Source: Williamsia limnetica (GTDB lineage Bacteria; Actinomycetota; Actinomycetes; Mycobacteriales; Mycobacteriaceae). From it: a stretch of 64,000 nucleotides of DNA. Where the stretch lies: positions 173,878-237,877 of the forward strand of contig NZ_QJSP01000006.1 in assembly GCF_003217475.1 (NCBI RefSeq), read 5' to 3'. The position numbers and the translations under genes are program-made. Shown here piece by piece: positions 25,987-35,894 of this stretch. The notes beneath the pieces are model-generated. The model saw only the letters and a list, made by a program, of their open reading frames with translations. It did not search any database and was not told the origin of the DNA. Numbering within the stretch: the first letter of the stretch is position 1; the number at the start of each line of letters is the position of its first letter.

Positions 25987-28638
25987 ATGGCCGACCAATC
26001 CAGCGCGGCGTTTCGGCTGCGCACCTCACGAGCGTCCATTCCCCCAGGGTTCGTGCAGCGGCCTCGATTGTGTTCCATGTTGGACAGGGGGGTTCACAAA
26101 CCGCTCACGGTGGTCAGTGCCGGACCCGGATACGGAAAAACGCTGGCTGTGTCGGCATGGATCAAACGCGGCACCCTCCCCGGACCGGTCGCCTGGCTGA
26201 CTGCCGACCATTCCTACGACGTCCGGGGGTTGTGGACAGACCTGCTCGGTGCGCTGCGCACCGCGGACGTACTCCCAGCGACCAACCCACTCATGGAGAT
26301 CCTGCCCGGGCCCAAGTTCGGCGATCCGGAACTGGACCGCATCATCGATGCCCTGGCCTCCTTGCCCGGACCCGTCGTACTGGTCGTCGACGACTTTCAC
26401 AACATCACCGATGGCGTCGCCCTGGGCACCATCGAGCGTCTCGTCGGCAGCCACATCCCACAGTTACGGCTCGTACTCATCGGACGCACCGAACCCGCAT
26501 TGCACCTGTCGCGGTTGCGGCTTGCCGGCGACGTCACCGAGATCGGAACTCACCAACTCGTCTACACCACAGCCGAGGCCCGCGATGTGTGCGCTCTCGG
26601 CGGGTTCCCGCTCGCCGCGGAGGAACTGACCCGGTTGTGGAGGCGAACTCAGGGCTGGCCCGCCGGCCTGCGGCTGGCTCTGATGAGCGTGGCCGACTCC
26701 GAGGTGCCGACCGTCGATCACTTCACCGGCAACAACCGCAGGGTTGCGGAGTATCTCCTGGAAGAGATCCTTGATCGGTTGTCTCCTCGGGACCGGTTGT
26801 TCCTTCTCGCCACCTCCGTGGTCGACCAGATGACTGCGGATCTGGCACGCGCATTGTCGGGGCGCACCGACAGCGGGGCGCTCCTCGAAGATCTGGTGGA
26901 GCGCAATGCCCTGACTCTCAAGTTGTCCGACCGTCCAGGGTGGTACCGGTACCACCCTCTGCTCCGTGAACTGTTGCAGGACAGGCTCGCTGCCGAGGAC
27001 CCGGACAGCGTGCCGGAGCTGCACCGGCTCGCTGCGGACTGGTACGCGCGCGTCAACGAACCCATCGTCGCCCTTCGTCACTATTCCTGTGCACACCGTT
27101 GGGCAACGGTGGCAAAGCTTCTCGGAGAGGTGGCGCTGCCCCAGATCCTCACGTCGCAGGCAACGGCGCTGGTTTCAGCGCTGTCGACGGTGTACGAAGA
27201 GAACGCCCGACAGGCGACCATCGATACGCTCGTCGTGGCCGTGGTGTGTGATTATCAGCGCCACGACTTCGAAGCGCTGCGCAGGCGCGCAGACGATGCG
27301 GACAAGCTGCTGCCCGACGAACCGGAAGTACCGCTGGTCTACCGAGTGATCATTGCGCTCGCGCGGATGGTGCACGCCCGTGCCGGTGCACCCGGCAACC
27401 TGGTCGAGGCGTCGACCGCACTGCTGAACCTGGTCGAAAGTGTTTCTCAGCAGACGGTTCCGGCAGCGGCCGCCTACACGCTCATTGCGCTCAACAACCG
27501 GGCAGCGGGGCTGGTTCTGGAGGACAGGATCGTCGAGGCGCAGATCGAACTGACGGCGGTTCGAGCACAGGGAGCTCACGCCGGGATGAGTCTGCTCGAG
27601 TTGTCGGCGACGTCGTATCTCACGCTGATCGACGCCCTGTACGGAAACCTGGCGCAGGCGGCGGCCGACGCCTGCGGCGCGCTCGACCTCGCGGAGACGA
27701 AGGGATGGTCACGGGAACCGCAGCTGCTGGCGGCGTACGCCGCCAAGGCGCTGGTGTGCCTCGACCGCCATGACCTCGACGACGCTCAGGAGTGCATCGA
27801 TGCGGGACTCATGGCGAGTACCCAGGGGTCCGACGTCGGCTGTCGACTGCTGTTGTCAATCGCGGCAGTGGGTGTCGCCAACGCCAGGGGTGACGGCGCC
27901 GCGGCACACGCAATGCTCAGCCGCCTCGACGTACTCACTCACATGGCGCAACCGCTGCCCGTGCTGCTCGCCGGCTGGATTCGCACGGCCCGCGCCGATG
28001 TATTGCTGGCTCAAGGAGATCCCCGCGGGGCATTGAGCATGGCCACCGAAACGCAGGGCGACGCCGGGTTCGCGGCCGGGCTGCAGCGCATCGTCCGGGC
28101 GAAGGCGCACCTGGCCTTGTCCGACCCGGCAGCTGCGCTCGACACGCTGCGGCCACCGGGTCGCTTCACCGGCTACCGAGCGCTCGCGGCCGAGGCGGCT
28201 GTCCTCGAAGCGGTCGCACGTGGACGGCTTCGGCAGGACTCGCTGGCCGCAGAGCGCATGCAGAACGCGGTGGAATTGGCGGAGCCGATCGGACTGAGGC
28301 GGCCGTTCTACTTCGAGGACGGCCAGATCGCGGTGCAGTTGAACCGATTCCGGCATCTGAATGACGACCGGAGCCCATTCGTCGCCGAACTCGTGCAGAC
28401 CATGGGCGCCACAGACACGGAGTCGGCACCGCACACCGCAGTGGTGCAGGCACTCACCGACCGGGAGATGGCGGTGCTCAAATATCTGCCGACGATGCTG
28501 AAGTCGTCAGAAATCGCCGCCGACCTCTTCGTATCGGTGAACACCGTCAAAACCCATCAGCGATCGATCTACCGGAAGCTGGGTGTCTCCAACCGGCGCG
28601 AAGCCGTGGAATCGGCGCGCTACTGGGCGATGCTGTAG
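25987..28638 (+). CDS. Large ATP-binding LuxR-type regulator (MalT/LAL class)
   Basis: This 883-residue regulator has a Walker A motif (GPGYGKT, residues 46-52), a Walker B region (VVLVVDDFHNI) and STAND-type ATPase features, and a long helical middle (about 380-800) of TPR-like repeats for ligand or protein sensing. A C-terminal LuxR helix-turn-helix follows (LTDREMAVLKYLP, then SEIAADLFVSVNTVKTH). The 'MalT' architecture is clear. The ligand is unknown. Start ATG at 25987 follows a strong AAGGGGGG site. It converges with the DUF2252 gene with 9 bp between stops, and is divergent from the DUF6325 group, which it may control. Confidence 0.93.
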   Translation: MADQSSAAFRLRTSRASIPPGFVQRPRLCSMLDRGVHKPLTVVSAGPGYGKTLAVSAWIKRGTLPGPVAWLTADHSYDVRGLWTDLLGALRTADVLPATNPLMEILPGPKFGDPELDRIIDALASLPGPVVLVVDDFHNITDGVALGTIERLVGSHIPQLRLVLIGRTEPALHLSRLRLAGDVTEIGTHQLVYTTAEARDVCALGGFPLAAEELTRLWRRTQGWPAGLRLALMSVADSEVPTVDHFTGNNRRVAEYLLEEILDRLSPRDRLFLLATSVVDQMTADLARALSGRTDSGALLEDLVERNALTLKLSDRPGWYRYHPLLRELLQDRLAAEDPDSVPELHRLAADWYARVNEPIVALRHYSCAHRWATVAKLLGEVALPQILTSQATALVSALSTVYEENARQATIDTLVVAVVCDYQRHDFEALRRRADDADKLLPDEPEVPLVYRVIIALARMVHARAGAPGNLVEASTALLNLVESVSQQTVPAAAAYTLIALNNRAAGLVLEDRIVEAQIELTAVRAQGAHAGMSLLELSATSYLTLIDALYGNLAQAAADACGALDLAETKGWSREPQLLAAYAAKALVCLDRHDLDDAQECIDAGLMASTQGSDVGCRLLLSIAAVGVANARGDGAAAHAMLSRLDVLTHMAQPLPVLLAGWIRTARADVLLAQGDPRGALSMATETQGDAGFAAGLQRIVRAKAHLALSDPAAALDTLRPPGRFTGYRALAAEAAVLEAVARGRLRQDSLAAERMQNAVELAEPIGLRRPFYFEDGQIAVQLNRFRHLNDDRSPFVAELVQTMGATDTESAPHTAVVQALTDREMAVLKYLPTMLKSSEIAADLFVSVNTVKTHQRSIYRKLGVSNRREAVESARYWAML

Positions 28639-28647
28639 ATCGTCGGA

Positions 28648-30060
28648 TCAGGGAATGTCAGGCCACCCGCGTTCAGATGGGATGACCCCTTCTGCAACAG
28701 CTTTCGCCAGCTGGGCGTGATCCGCGGCATTCTGGTCGGCGTACGCGCTCGAGAAGTCGACCAGCGCGTCCTCCACCTTGTCGCTGTTGCCGAGATAGTC
28801 CGCGATCGCTGCTGAATCTCCGCTGCGTGCGTGCGCGCGTGCCAGCACATGGCCGCACGCGGCAGCGAAGCGTGGCAACACCGGAGCGACGCCCTCGCCC
28901 TTGGGAATCACCTTGCCGTCCCGGAACTGCCGAACATAGAAGTCGAGATCGAGGTCCAACTCCGCCCACTGGAACGACGTCCAGCCGACGAACATGTCGG
29001 TCGCACTCTGGATCAGATGCTGCCCCTGCACCACCCGGGCGCCGTGGTTGTCATACTTGCTCTTGCCGAGGAACTGCTCGTACACCGACGGCCCGGCCTG
29101 CTTGACCTGCAAGAACAACGGGTCGCCGCTGCGACGTTCTTCGAGGAGCGTCAAGAAGACCCGCATCCCGACGCTGCCCACGCCGACGACCTGTCGCACC
29201 GCGTCCACCGCGTCGTACCGGGTGAGGAGATTCTCGAGATGGTCGGGGACCGACTCGTGATACTTCGCGAGGACCACCCGCAGAATTTCCTCCGCGGCAT
29301 CTCCGAGTCGATGAGTCCGGTACGGCGGATCCTCAGTGATCTGCCTGCGGCCTTCGACGGTGGTGAGCAGCTTCTTCGACACCCCGCGGCTGGTCCGCTT
29401 CTTGGCCCGACTCTCGATGAGAGCGTCCAGCTTCTCTTCGTTTTCCTTCTTGGCGTACTGAACCAGCTGTTCGATATCGATCTTGTCGTACCAGACGTCG
29501 ATCTGCGGCATCTCGGAATATGCCTGCATGTGCTTGCGGTAATTGCGGTAGCCGGCTCGAACAGCCTCCTGCCCTGCTGATTCGGAGATGCCGTTGTCGC
29601 GTGCGAGCACGATCAGACTGGCGAGAAACCGTTTCAGGTCCCACTCGAAGGGACCGGGCAGCGTCTCGTCGAAGTCTCGCAGGTCGAAGATCAGGTGGCG
29701 TTCGGGAGAAGTCCACAGCCCGTAGTTCAAGACATGGGCATCACCGCACATCTGGACCATGATGCCGGTGTGGGGTGTGGACGCGAGATCGGCGGCCATC
29801 ACGGCTGCCGCACCGCGGTAATACGTCCACGGGGAGTGACTCATCCTGCCGTGGCGGATCGGGAGCAGGTCTGGAGCCCGGATGTCGCTTTGCGCCAGGA
29901 TGGTCTGCAGGGAGTCGTGTCCGCGCTTGGCAGGGTTCCACCGCCCGAGCTCGCGGCGCGGAACCAGCTTCCGAGACTCTCGCCCGGGGCTCGGATGCTC
30001 GGGGACGGGTGCGTCGATCACCTGTTGGTCTGGCCGTGCGTCGAGATCGGTCACCGGCAC
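28648..30060 (-). CDS. DUF2252 protein
   Basis: This 470-residue soluble protein has the DUF2252 pattern: P-R-GRMS-SPWTYYRGAA, MVQMCGDAHVLNYG, FDLRDFDETLPGPFEWDLKRF-SL, and a Y-R-HMQ block. A conserved kinase-like arrangement of Asp and His residues (GDAH and FD-DFDET) suggests a fold related to aminoglycoside-phosphotransferase-like enzymes, but the reaction is unknown. The start is GTG at 30060; a few in-frame GTG/ATG codons follow closely. Confidence 0.9.
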   Translation of the reverse strand: MPVTDLDARPDQQVIDAPVPEHPSPGRESRKLVPRRELGRWNPAKRGHDSLQTILAQSDIRAPDLLPIRHGRMSHSPWTYYRGAAAVMAADLASTPHTGIMVQMCGDAHVLNYGLWTSPERHLIFDLRDFDETLPGPFEWDLKRFLASLIVLARDNGISESAGQEAVRAGYRNYRKHMQAYSEMPQIDVWYDKIDIEQLVQYAKKENEEKLDALIESRAKKRTSRGVSKKLLTTVEGRRQITEDPPYRTHRLGDAAEEILRVVLAKYHESVPDHLENLLTRYDAVDAVRQVVGVGSVGMRVFLTLLEERRSGDPLFLQVKQAGPSVYEQFLGKSKYDNHGARVVQGQHLIQSATDMFVGWTSFQWAELDLDLDFYVRQFRDGKVIPKGEGVAPVLPRFAAACGHVLARAHARSGDSAAIADYLGNSDKVEDALVDFSSAYADQNAADHAQLAKAVAEGVIPSERGWPDIP

Positions 30061-30203
30061 TCCTTTGTCGTGGTCCGCCCTGAAGCATTCTCCTCGATCT
30101 GGTGCTGAGCTTCATCCGTTCTGGGTGAGTCGGGGACGTGAGATTGCAGGGCTCGGAGCTTGCCGGAGACGTCGCGCGGTCCATGGCGCCTAGCGTGGAA
30201 GTC

Positions 30204-31112
30204 ATGAGTATCCCGAATCTGACATTGAACAACGGCGTCGAGATCCCGAGCTTGGGCTTCGGCGTCTATCAAACGCCACCCGATGAGACCGCCGTCGCGG
30301 TCGAGACTGCCCTCGAGGCGGGCTACCGGCATATCGACACGGCCGCGGCCTACCTGAACGAGCGGGGTGTCGGCGACGCGATCAAGGGCTCCGGACTCGA
30401 CCGCTCCGACATCTTCATCGAGACGAAGGTCTGGATCACCGACTTCGGCTACGACTCGACGCTCCACGCCTTCGACAAGGCCGCCGGCAAGCTAGGTGTC
30501 GAGCAGCTCGACCTGCTGATTTTGCACCAGGCGCTGCCCGGCGAGTTCGACCTCACCATCGACGCGTACAAGGCGCTGGAGAAGCTGCTCGCGGACGGCA
30601 AGGTCCGGGCTATCGGCGTCAGCAACTTCATGCCCGATCATCTGACTCGACTGTTCGACGCGACATCTGTGGTGCCGGCGATCAACCAGATCGAGGTCCA
30701 CCCGTACTTCCGCCAATCCGAGCTTCTCGCATTCAACGACAAGCACGGAATCTTGTCGCAGGCCTGGGCGCCGATCGGTGGCATCACGTTCTACCGGGAC
30801 GGCAAACACGGCTCGACCCTGGAGGATCCGGTGATCAAGGACATCGCCGCCGCGCACAATAAGAGCCCGGCGCAGGTGATGCTGCGCTGGCATCTACAGC
30901 AGGGCCGGCAGGTGATCCCCAAATCAGTGACCCCATCGCGGATCGTCGAGAACTTCGACGTCTTCGACTTCGAGCTGTCAGCCGACCAGCTCGCGTCGAT
31001 CGACGCACTCGACACCGGTATCCGCGGCGGTCCAGAGCCTGAGGTCGTCACGCGCGAGAAATTCGGGCTCGACATCCCGGAAGCTCGACCGCTGAGCTTG
31101 ATCGCGCCGTGA
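30204..31112 (+). CDS. Aldo/keto reductase
   Basis: This 302-residue enzyme has the AKR (beta/alpha)8 motifs: LNNGVEIP-LGFGVYQ at the N terminus, RHIDTAAAYLNE (catalytic D and Y), K in IETKVW, and the later IGVSNFMPDHL and NQIEVHP segments. The NADPH-binding VIPKSVTPSRIVEN is present near residue 237. Substrate is unknown; such enzymes commonly reduce 2,5-diketogluconate-like or reactive carbonyls. It ends in a strong terminator about 40 bp downstream. Confidence 0.95.
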   Translation: MSIPNLTLNNGVEIPSLGFGVYQTPPDETAVAVETALEAGYRHIDTAAAYLNERGVGDAIKGSGLDRSDIFIETKVWITDFGYDSTLHAFDKAAGKLGVEQLDLLILHQALPGEFDLTIDAYKALEKLLADGKVRAIGVSNFMPDHLTRLFDATSVVPAINQIEVHPYFRQSELLAFNDKHGILSQAWAPIGGITFYRDGKHGSTLEDPVIKDIAAAHNKSPAQVMLRWHLQQGRQVIPKSVTPSRIVENFDVFDFELSADQLASIDALDTGIRGGPEPEVVTREKFGLDIPEARPLSLIAP

Positions 31113-31149
31113 ACCGTTGACAGCAAGAAAGACACTTTCGCTCACAGAT

Positions 31150-31187
31150 CTTGGTCCCGCTCGCGTCACGGAGCGAGCGGGACCAAG
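31150..31187 (+). terminator. Strong intrinsic terminator after the aldo/keto reductase
   Basis: CTTGGTCCCGCTCGC (31150-31164) pairs perfectly with GCGAGCGGGACCAAG (31173-31187) around an 8-base loop, followed by TTT. A second small hairpin (ACGGTG/CACCGT, 31201-31220) follows and may serve the convergent lipase gene. Confidence 0.85.
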
Positions 31188-31272
31188 TTTCGCGGGCGGG
31201 ACGGTGTGCAACTGCACCGTTACCGGCCTACAACCGAAAAACCTCAGCTGCAGTCTCTGGCCGGGAGCTGAC

Positions 31273-32226
31273 TCAGCCCACACCAGAGTTCGGTTCCACC
31301 ACGGCGCACGGCGCCGATCGGGGACTGCTCGGATCGAGGGCCGTCAACACGAAAGCGGCCACGCGGCGGGTCGCGGCAAGACCGCGATGGGCGGTGTGGT
31401 CCATCGAGCATCCCTGCTGTACAACGATATTGGTGACATCGGTCCCAGTAGGCCCCGGTACCTGCCCGGATGAATACGGGATCACCAGCTCGTCGTACTC
31501 GGTCGAGATGTTGGTGTACCGCACGCCGGGCACGTAGGGACTACCGCCCGAATTGAGCTTCTCGATGAACGGCTCACCACTGACCGCTTGAGTGCACGCC
31601 GGGCAGAACGGGATGGACGGGACGTTCGGCAGTCCGAACTGCTCCTGCAATGCACCCAAGGTGTTCTCTCCGGAACCGGTGCCCTGCCACAGAGCGCCGA
31701 GCGACACCAGGTTCGCCACGGTGGCGTCGCCGCCGAGGAACTTGATGTAGTAACCCGACGTCAGGCTGCCCTGAGAGTGCGACACGATGTCGACCTTGTT
31801 CGCGCCGGTCGACGATCGGACCCGGTCGACAAACGATGACAGCTCAGCCGCACCGGATTCCAGCGGTGCGAGCGCGCCGATCGCGGACAATGGCCACGCC
31901 GCCCCGGGTATCGCGCCGTACGTCAGCGTGTAGACGCAGTAGCCCTCGTTCTTGAGCAGGGGACCATAGACGCCCCAGTTCACCTGCTGGCTCGCGAAGC
32001 CCCCGTGTACCAGCACCACCGGATGCGGATGGTTTGCGTTCGGTCGGCATGACCAGTCATTGGTGCCCGGCAACGACCCGTTCGGATCGGTCAACTCGGC
32101 GATGATCCCGGTGTTGAAGTCGTAACTGACCGGTAGCGGCGCGCCTGAGGCCGTGGCCGGCAGCAACGCCGCAAGACCGACCGTGGCCACCGCCGACAGC
32201 ACTACAAGTCGAAGAAATCTGCGCAT
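31273..32226 (-). CDS. Secreted lipase/esterase, EstA class-2 type
   Basis: A Sec signal peptide (about residues 1-28, hydrophobic, ending ATASGA) precedes an alpha/beta hydrolase of 317 residues. The oxyanion and nucleophile motifs are VVLVHGGFAS and SHSQG, and the fold is that of extracellular lipases of the EstA/class-2 type with cysteine pairs. It should cleave ester lipids outside the cell. ATG at 32226 has GGGGGAGGG about 7 bases upstream. Confidence 0.92.
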   Translation of the reverse strand: MRRFLRLVVLSAVATVGLAALLPATASGAPLPVSYDFNTGIIAELTDPNGSLPGTNDWSCRPNANHPHPVVLVHGGFASQQVNWGVYGPLLKNEGYCVYTLTYGAIPGAAWPLSAIGALAPLESGAAELSSFVDRVRSSTGANKVDIVSHSQGSLTSGYYIKFLGGDATVANLVSLGALWQGTGSGENTLGALQEQFGLPNVPSIPFCPACTQAVSGEPFIEKLNSGGSPYVPGVRYTNISTEYDELVIPYSSGQVPGPTGTDVTNIVVQQGCSMDHTAHRGLAATRRVAAFVLTALDPSSPRSAPCAVVEPNSGVG

Positions 32227-32377
32227 GTTTGCCCTCCCCCTGGGTGCGAAGATGCGGCAACGTTAACAACGGAACTGTCGATCGATTGTCTATTTCGGGA
32301 GAAGTCATTCGACGTATAGGTGACAGGCCGCGACCGCACTACGGTTGATGCGGCAACCAAGACATGGAGGACCAGTT

Positions 32378-32941
32378 ATGCGCACCCTGATCGTCACCGC
32401 CTTCGTTTCTCTCGACGGCGTCATGGAAGCCCCCGGCGGGGAACCCGGATACCGCAATTCGGGGTGGACGTTCAAAGACGTCGAGTTCGATCCCGCCGCT
32501 TACGAGATCAAAGGCCGCGAACAAGAGGAGACCACTGCGCTACTGCTCGGTCGAACCTCGTACGAGGCGTTCGCTCCGATCTGGCCCACGATGGACGACT
32601 TCGCCGGATACAACGCAATGCCGAGGTATGTCGTCTCCACGACATTGCAGTCCGACGACGAGCGTTGGCCCGCAACCATTCTCCGCTCAGTCGACGACGT
32701 GGCGGCGCTGAAGGAGACCGAAGGCGGCCCGATCGCGGTGCACGGCAGCGCGACGCTGGGCCGCAGTCTCGCCGACGCCGGTCTGGTCGACCGATATCAC
32801 CTTCTCGTCTTCCCGCTGCTGCTCGGTGCAGGCAAGCGGGTGTTCAGCGACGCCGACAAGGACGCCACCAAGCTGAACCTCGTCGAGTACGAGGCGTACG
32901 GCAACGGTATCCAGAAGCAGGTCTTCGACGTCGCGCGATGA
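32378..32941 (+). CDS. Dihydrofolate-reductase-like (RibD C-terminal) protein
   Basis: This 187-residue protein has the RibD-C/DHFR-like fold: VTAFVSLDGVMEAPGG, later LLLGRTSYEAF-P-WP, KYVVSTTL-type strand, PIAVHGSATLGRSLADAGL, and D-YHLLVFPLLLGAGKR-F. Family members are NADPH-binding proteins of unknown substrate. ATG at 32378 has ATGGAGG about 9 bases upstream; ATG at 32345 is not supported. Confidence 0.88.
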   Translation: MRTLIVTAFVSLDGVMEAPGGEPGYRNSGWTFKDVEFDPAAYEIKGREQEETTALLLGRTSYEAFAPIWPTMDDFAGYNAMPRYVVSTTLQSDDERWPATILRSVDDVAALKETEGGPIAVHGSATLGRSLADAGLVDRYHLLVFPLLLGAGKRVFSDADKDATKLNLVEYEAYGNGIQKQVFDVAR

Positions 32942-33019
32942 GGCGACCTCGGGTCGGGAGTCGCGCGGCCGCCGCATACGGTGGAAGAGTCCGTCCCGTC
33001 CCGATCCGAGGAGCACCTG

Positions 33020-33634
33020 ATGAGCGCGCGCACCCCCAGCCAATGGGAAGAGATCACCGCCGCTGATCCGGAACACTCGACCCGGTACGTCGAGCGCTTC
33101 CGGGACATGGCAGCCAAAGGCCAGGACATCGTCGGTGAGGCGCGATTGGTCGACGCGATGCTCAGTCGAGGTGGACGCGTCCTCGACGCCGGCTGCGGAC
33201 CCGGCCGACTCGGCGGTCATCTGCATGAGGCCGGCCACGTGGTGGTCGGCGTCGACGTCGATCCGGTTTTGATCGCCGCCGCTGAGCAGGACTATCCCGG
33301 CCCCACCTGGCAAGTGGGTGATCTCGCCGAACTCGATCTGCCGGCCCGGGGAATCGCCGCCGGGTTCGAGGTCATCGTGTGTGCCGGGAACGTGATGGCT
33401 TTCGTCGCACCGTCCACCAGGCGGGCTGTGCTGGCGGGATTCGCCCGTCATCTGGCCCCGACCGGACGCGTGGTCGTCGGGTTCGGATCCGGACGCGGTT
33501 ACGACTTCGGCGAGTTCTTCGACGATGCCACCAACAGTGGACTGTCGGTGGACCATCGGTTCTCCACCTGGGATCTGCGGCCGTTCACGAACAGCTCCGA
33601 CTTCGTGGTCGCGGTGTTCTCGCGCGCAGGCTAG
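33020..33634 (+). CDS. Class I SAM-dependent methyltransferase
   Basis: This 204-residue enzyme has the SAM-binding motif VLDAGCGPGRLGGHL (G-loop) and the acidic residue in VGVDVDP, with a following strand that ends in F-VIVCAGNVM. Substrate is unknown. Its ATG at 33020 has GAGGAGC upstream; the in-frame ATG at 32981 would lack a ribosome site. It follows the DHFR-like gene by 78 bp and converges with a TetR gene. Confidence 0.88.
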   Translation: MSARTPSQWEEITAADPEHSTRYVERFRDMAAKGQDIVGEARLVDAMLSRGGRVLDAGCGPGRLGGHLHEAGHVVVGVDVDPVLIAAAEQDYPGPTWQVGDLAELDLPARGIAAGFEVIVCAGNVMAFVAPSTRRAVLAGFARHLAPTGRVVVGFGSGRGYDFGEFFDDATNSGLSVDHRFSTWDLRPFTNSSDFVVAVFSRAG

Positions 33635-33664
33635 CTGTACTTGCCGGCGCCACCGGTAACGAGA

Positions 33665-34288
33665 TCAGAGGTTACGGACGCGACCGCAGACGTCTTGGTA
33701 GATCGAAAGCAGATCAGCTCCAGACGATTCCGTGGTCGCGCGGCTGACCCACTCGTCGAACGCGAACCTCAGCGCGAGTTGGGCGACCTCGAGGATCAGC
33801 CGGACGTGCGAGCGGACCTCGATGCCGTACTCGCTCTCGACGAGTGCCGATAGGCGCTGCGAGTTGTCCGAACACCGGCCGACCACAGCAGTGCTCAAAC
33901 TCGGATTTGCGCAGACGAGCTTCTGGATGCGGGCGATGGTGCGCGCGACTTCGCTCTGCTCGTCGCGAAAGCCCTCGATGACCGTGGTGAACGCGGCCTC
34001 GACATCGGCCAGCGAGAAGTTGGTGGGATCGGTGGTGACGACGCAGTCCCGCAGAGCCTCGTCGAAGCCGTGCATGTCGGCGAGCACCGACTCTTCCTTT
34101 GTGGTGAAGTATCGGAAGAACGTCCGCGCGGACACTCCCGCATCTCTGGCGATCTCATCCACTGTCGTCACCTCGAATCCCTGTCGCTCGAACAGGGTGA
34201 TCGCTGCCTGCTGGATCTCGTGCAGCGTCCTGGTGCGTCGCCGGGCCCGCAGGTCGGTGGGGGCGTCGGGTGCTGACGTGGCTGGCAT
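33665..34288 (-). CDS. TetR/AcrR-family regulator
   Basis: This 207-residue protein has an N-terminal helix-turn-helix (I-AITLFERQGFEVTTVDEIARDAGVSARTFFRYF, about residues 25-60), typical of regulators of efflux pumps, and a C-terminal ligand domain. It is back to back with the DHA2 transporter gene; a perfect palindrome lies in the gap. It likely represses the pump until its drug ligand binds. Confidence 0.92.
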   Translation of the reverse strand: MPATSAPDAPTDLRARRRTRTLHEIQQAAITLFERQGFEVTTVDEIARDAGVSARTFFRYFTTKEESVLADMHGFDEALRDCVVTTDPTNFSLADVEAAFTTVIEGFRDEQSEVARTIARIQKLVCANPSLSTAVVGRCSDNSQRLSALVESEYGIEVRSHVRLILEVAQLALRFAFDEWVSRATTESSGADLLSIYQDVCGRVRNL

Positions 34289-34336
34289 GCCACGAGAGTA
34301 TCCGCTGGAACCACAATTTGGTCAGCTGGTGACAAT

Positions 34337-34353
34337 GTGGCAGTCACTGCCAC
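34337..34353. promoter_or_regulatory. Palindromic operator of the TetR/DHA2 divergon
   Basis: GTGGCAGT and ACTGCCAC form a perfect 8-1-8 palindrome between the TetR start (34288) and the transporter GTG (34402). A possible -10 element, TATGCT, lies at 34360-34365 for the transporter. This is a textbook TetR-type operator position; the protein-DNA assignment is inference. Confidence 0.65.
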
Positions 34354-34401
34354 TTGGTATATGCTGCTGAAGTTCTTAACAGCAAACAGGGGGATGTGAT
34401 C

Positions 34402-35868
34402 GTGACCGAGGATGCAATGGTCGAGACCAAGGCGGATGGCCCCGCCGGTCAGAAGGCCGCCAATCCCGTCTTGCTGATCGGCTTGCTGCTGATCGCGACG
34501 TTCGTCGTGATCCTCAACGAGACGATCCTCAGTGTCGCGCTGCCCACCCTGATGGTGGACCTCGACATCACCGCGTCAACAGCGCAGTGGCTGACCAGCG
34601 GATTCCTGCTGACCATGGCCATCATCATCCCGACCACGGGCTTCATCCTGCAGCGGTTCCACATGCGCACCGTGTACATCGCGGCGATGAGCGCGTTCAC
34701 CGTCGGCACCCTGGTCGCAGCCCTCGCCCCCGGATTCGAGGTGCTGATGGTGGCCCGCGTGATCCAGGCCGGCGGCACGGCGCTGATGATCCCGTTGCTG
34801 ATGACCACCATCTTGAACGTGGTCCCCGAGCACTCGCGTGGTCGGACGATGGGCCTGGTGTCCATCGTGATCTCGGTGGCACCCGCGATCGGTCCCACGG
34901 TGTCGGGACTGATCCTCGAGTCGTTCGACTGGCGTGCGATGTTCTGGATCGTGCTCCCGATCGCCGCGGCGGTGCTCGTACTCGGCGGACTGTTCGTCCG
35001 CAACGTCACCGAGCCCCGCAAGGCCCACCTCGACTTCATCTCGGTTCCGCTGTCGGCGCTCGGTTTCGGCGGATTGGTCTACGGGCTGAGCAGCATCGGT
35101 GAGTCGGCGGCCGGACACGCACCCGTCCCGCCGTGGGTCCCTCTGATCATCGGTGCGGTTGCGCTCGTCCTCTTCGTCATCCGGCAACAGCGCCTCGTCA
35201 GTCGCGGATTCGCACTGCTCGACCTGCGGACCTTCAAGGTCGCCTCGTTCCGGCTCGCGGTCGGGCTGATGGGTGGCCTCATGCTGACCCTGTTCGGCGC
35301 ACTGATCCTGCTGCCGCTCTACCTACAGAACGTGCTCGACAAGAGTGTGCTCACCACCGGGCTGGTCCTCCTGCCGGGCGGTCTGGTCATGGGTCTGCTG
35401 GCACCCGGAGTCGGTGCCCTGTTCGACCGCTGGGGCGCGCGGCCGCTGGTACTGCCGGGCACCATCGCGATGAGTGCGGGAACATGGCTGCTGGCCACCC
35501 TGAACACCACGTCCTCGCTGTTCCACGTGATCGGCGCACACGTCATCCTCAGTGCGGGTATCGCTTTCGCCCTCACGCCGCTGATGACCTCGGCCCTGGG
35601 TTCGCTTCCGCCGGAGCTGTACTCGCATGGCAGTGCGACGGTCAGCACGGTGCAGCAGGTCGCGGGCGCCGCGGGCACCGCTCTGTTCATCACTCTGATG
35701 ACCCGTGGGACCACCTCGTCGGCGAGCGATGGAACCGACGAGATCACCGCCTACTCCGACGGCACACACCTTGCATTCTTGGTCGCCGGAGTGCTGTCGG
35801 TGGTGCTGGTCCTGGCCGCGACCATGGTCAAGTCGACCAAGAAGTCCGGCGCCGACATCTCGCAGTAG
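34402..35868 (+). CDS. DHA2-type multidrug efflux transporter (MFS)
   Basis: This 488-residue transporter has 14 predicted helices of the DHA2 family. Visible motifs are the L-N-TIL-VALP pattern in helix 1, Q-W-x-x-x-x-FLLTMAIIIP in helix 2, and the motif-C-type GPTVSG-I. It exports toxic small molecules using the proton gradient. The GTG at 34402 is preferred because CAGGGGGA is 7-8 bases upstream; the longer open frame to 34354 has no ribosome site. The likely regulator is the divergent TetR gene. Confidence 0.94.
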   Translation: MTEDAMVETKADGPAGQKAANPVLLIGLLLIATFVVILNETILSVALPTLMVDLDITASTAQWLTSGFLLTMAIIIPTTGFILQRFHMRTVYIAAMSAFTVGTLVAALAPGFEVLMVARVIQAGGTALMIPLLMTTILNVVPEHSRGRTMGLVSIVISVAPAIGPTVSGLILESFDWRAMFWIVLPIAAAVLVLGGLFVRNVTEPRKAHLDFISVPLSALGFGGLVYGLSSIGESAAGHAPVPPWVPLIIGAVALVLFVIRQQRLVSRGFALLDLRTFKVASFRLAVGLMGGLMLTLFGALILLPLYLQNVLDKSVLTTGLVLLPGGLVMGLLAPGVGALFDRWGARPLVLPGTIAMSAGTWLLATLNTTSSLFHVIGAHVILSAGIAFALTPLMTSALGSLPPELYSHGSATVSTVQQVAGAAGTALFITLMTRGTTSSASDGTDEITAYSDGTHLAFLVAGVLSVVLVLAATMVKSTKKSGADISQ

Positions 35869-35894
35869 CGCCAGAAGAGCAATGCCACACAAAA

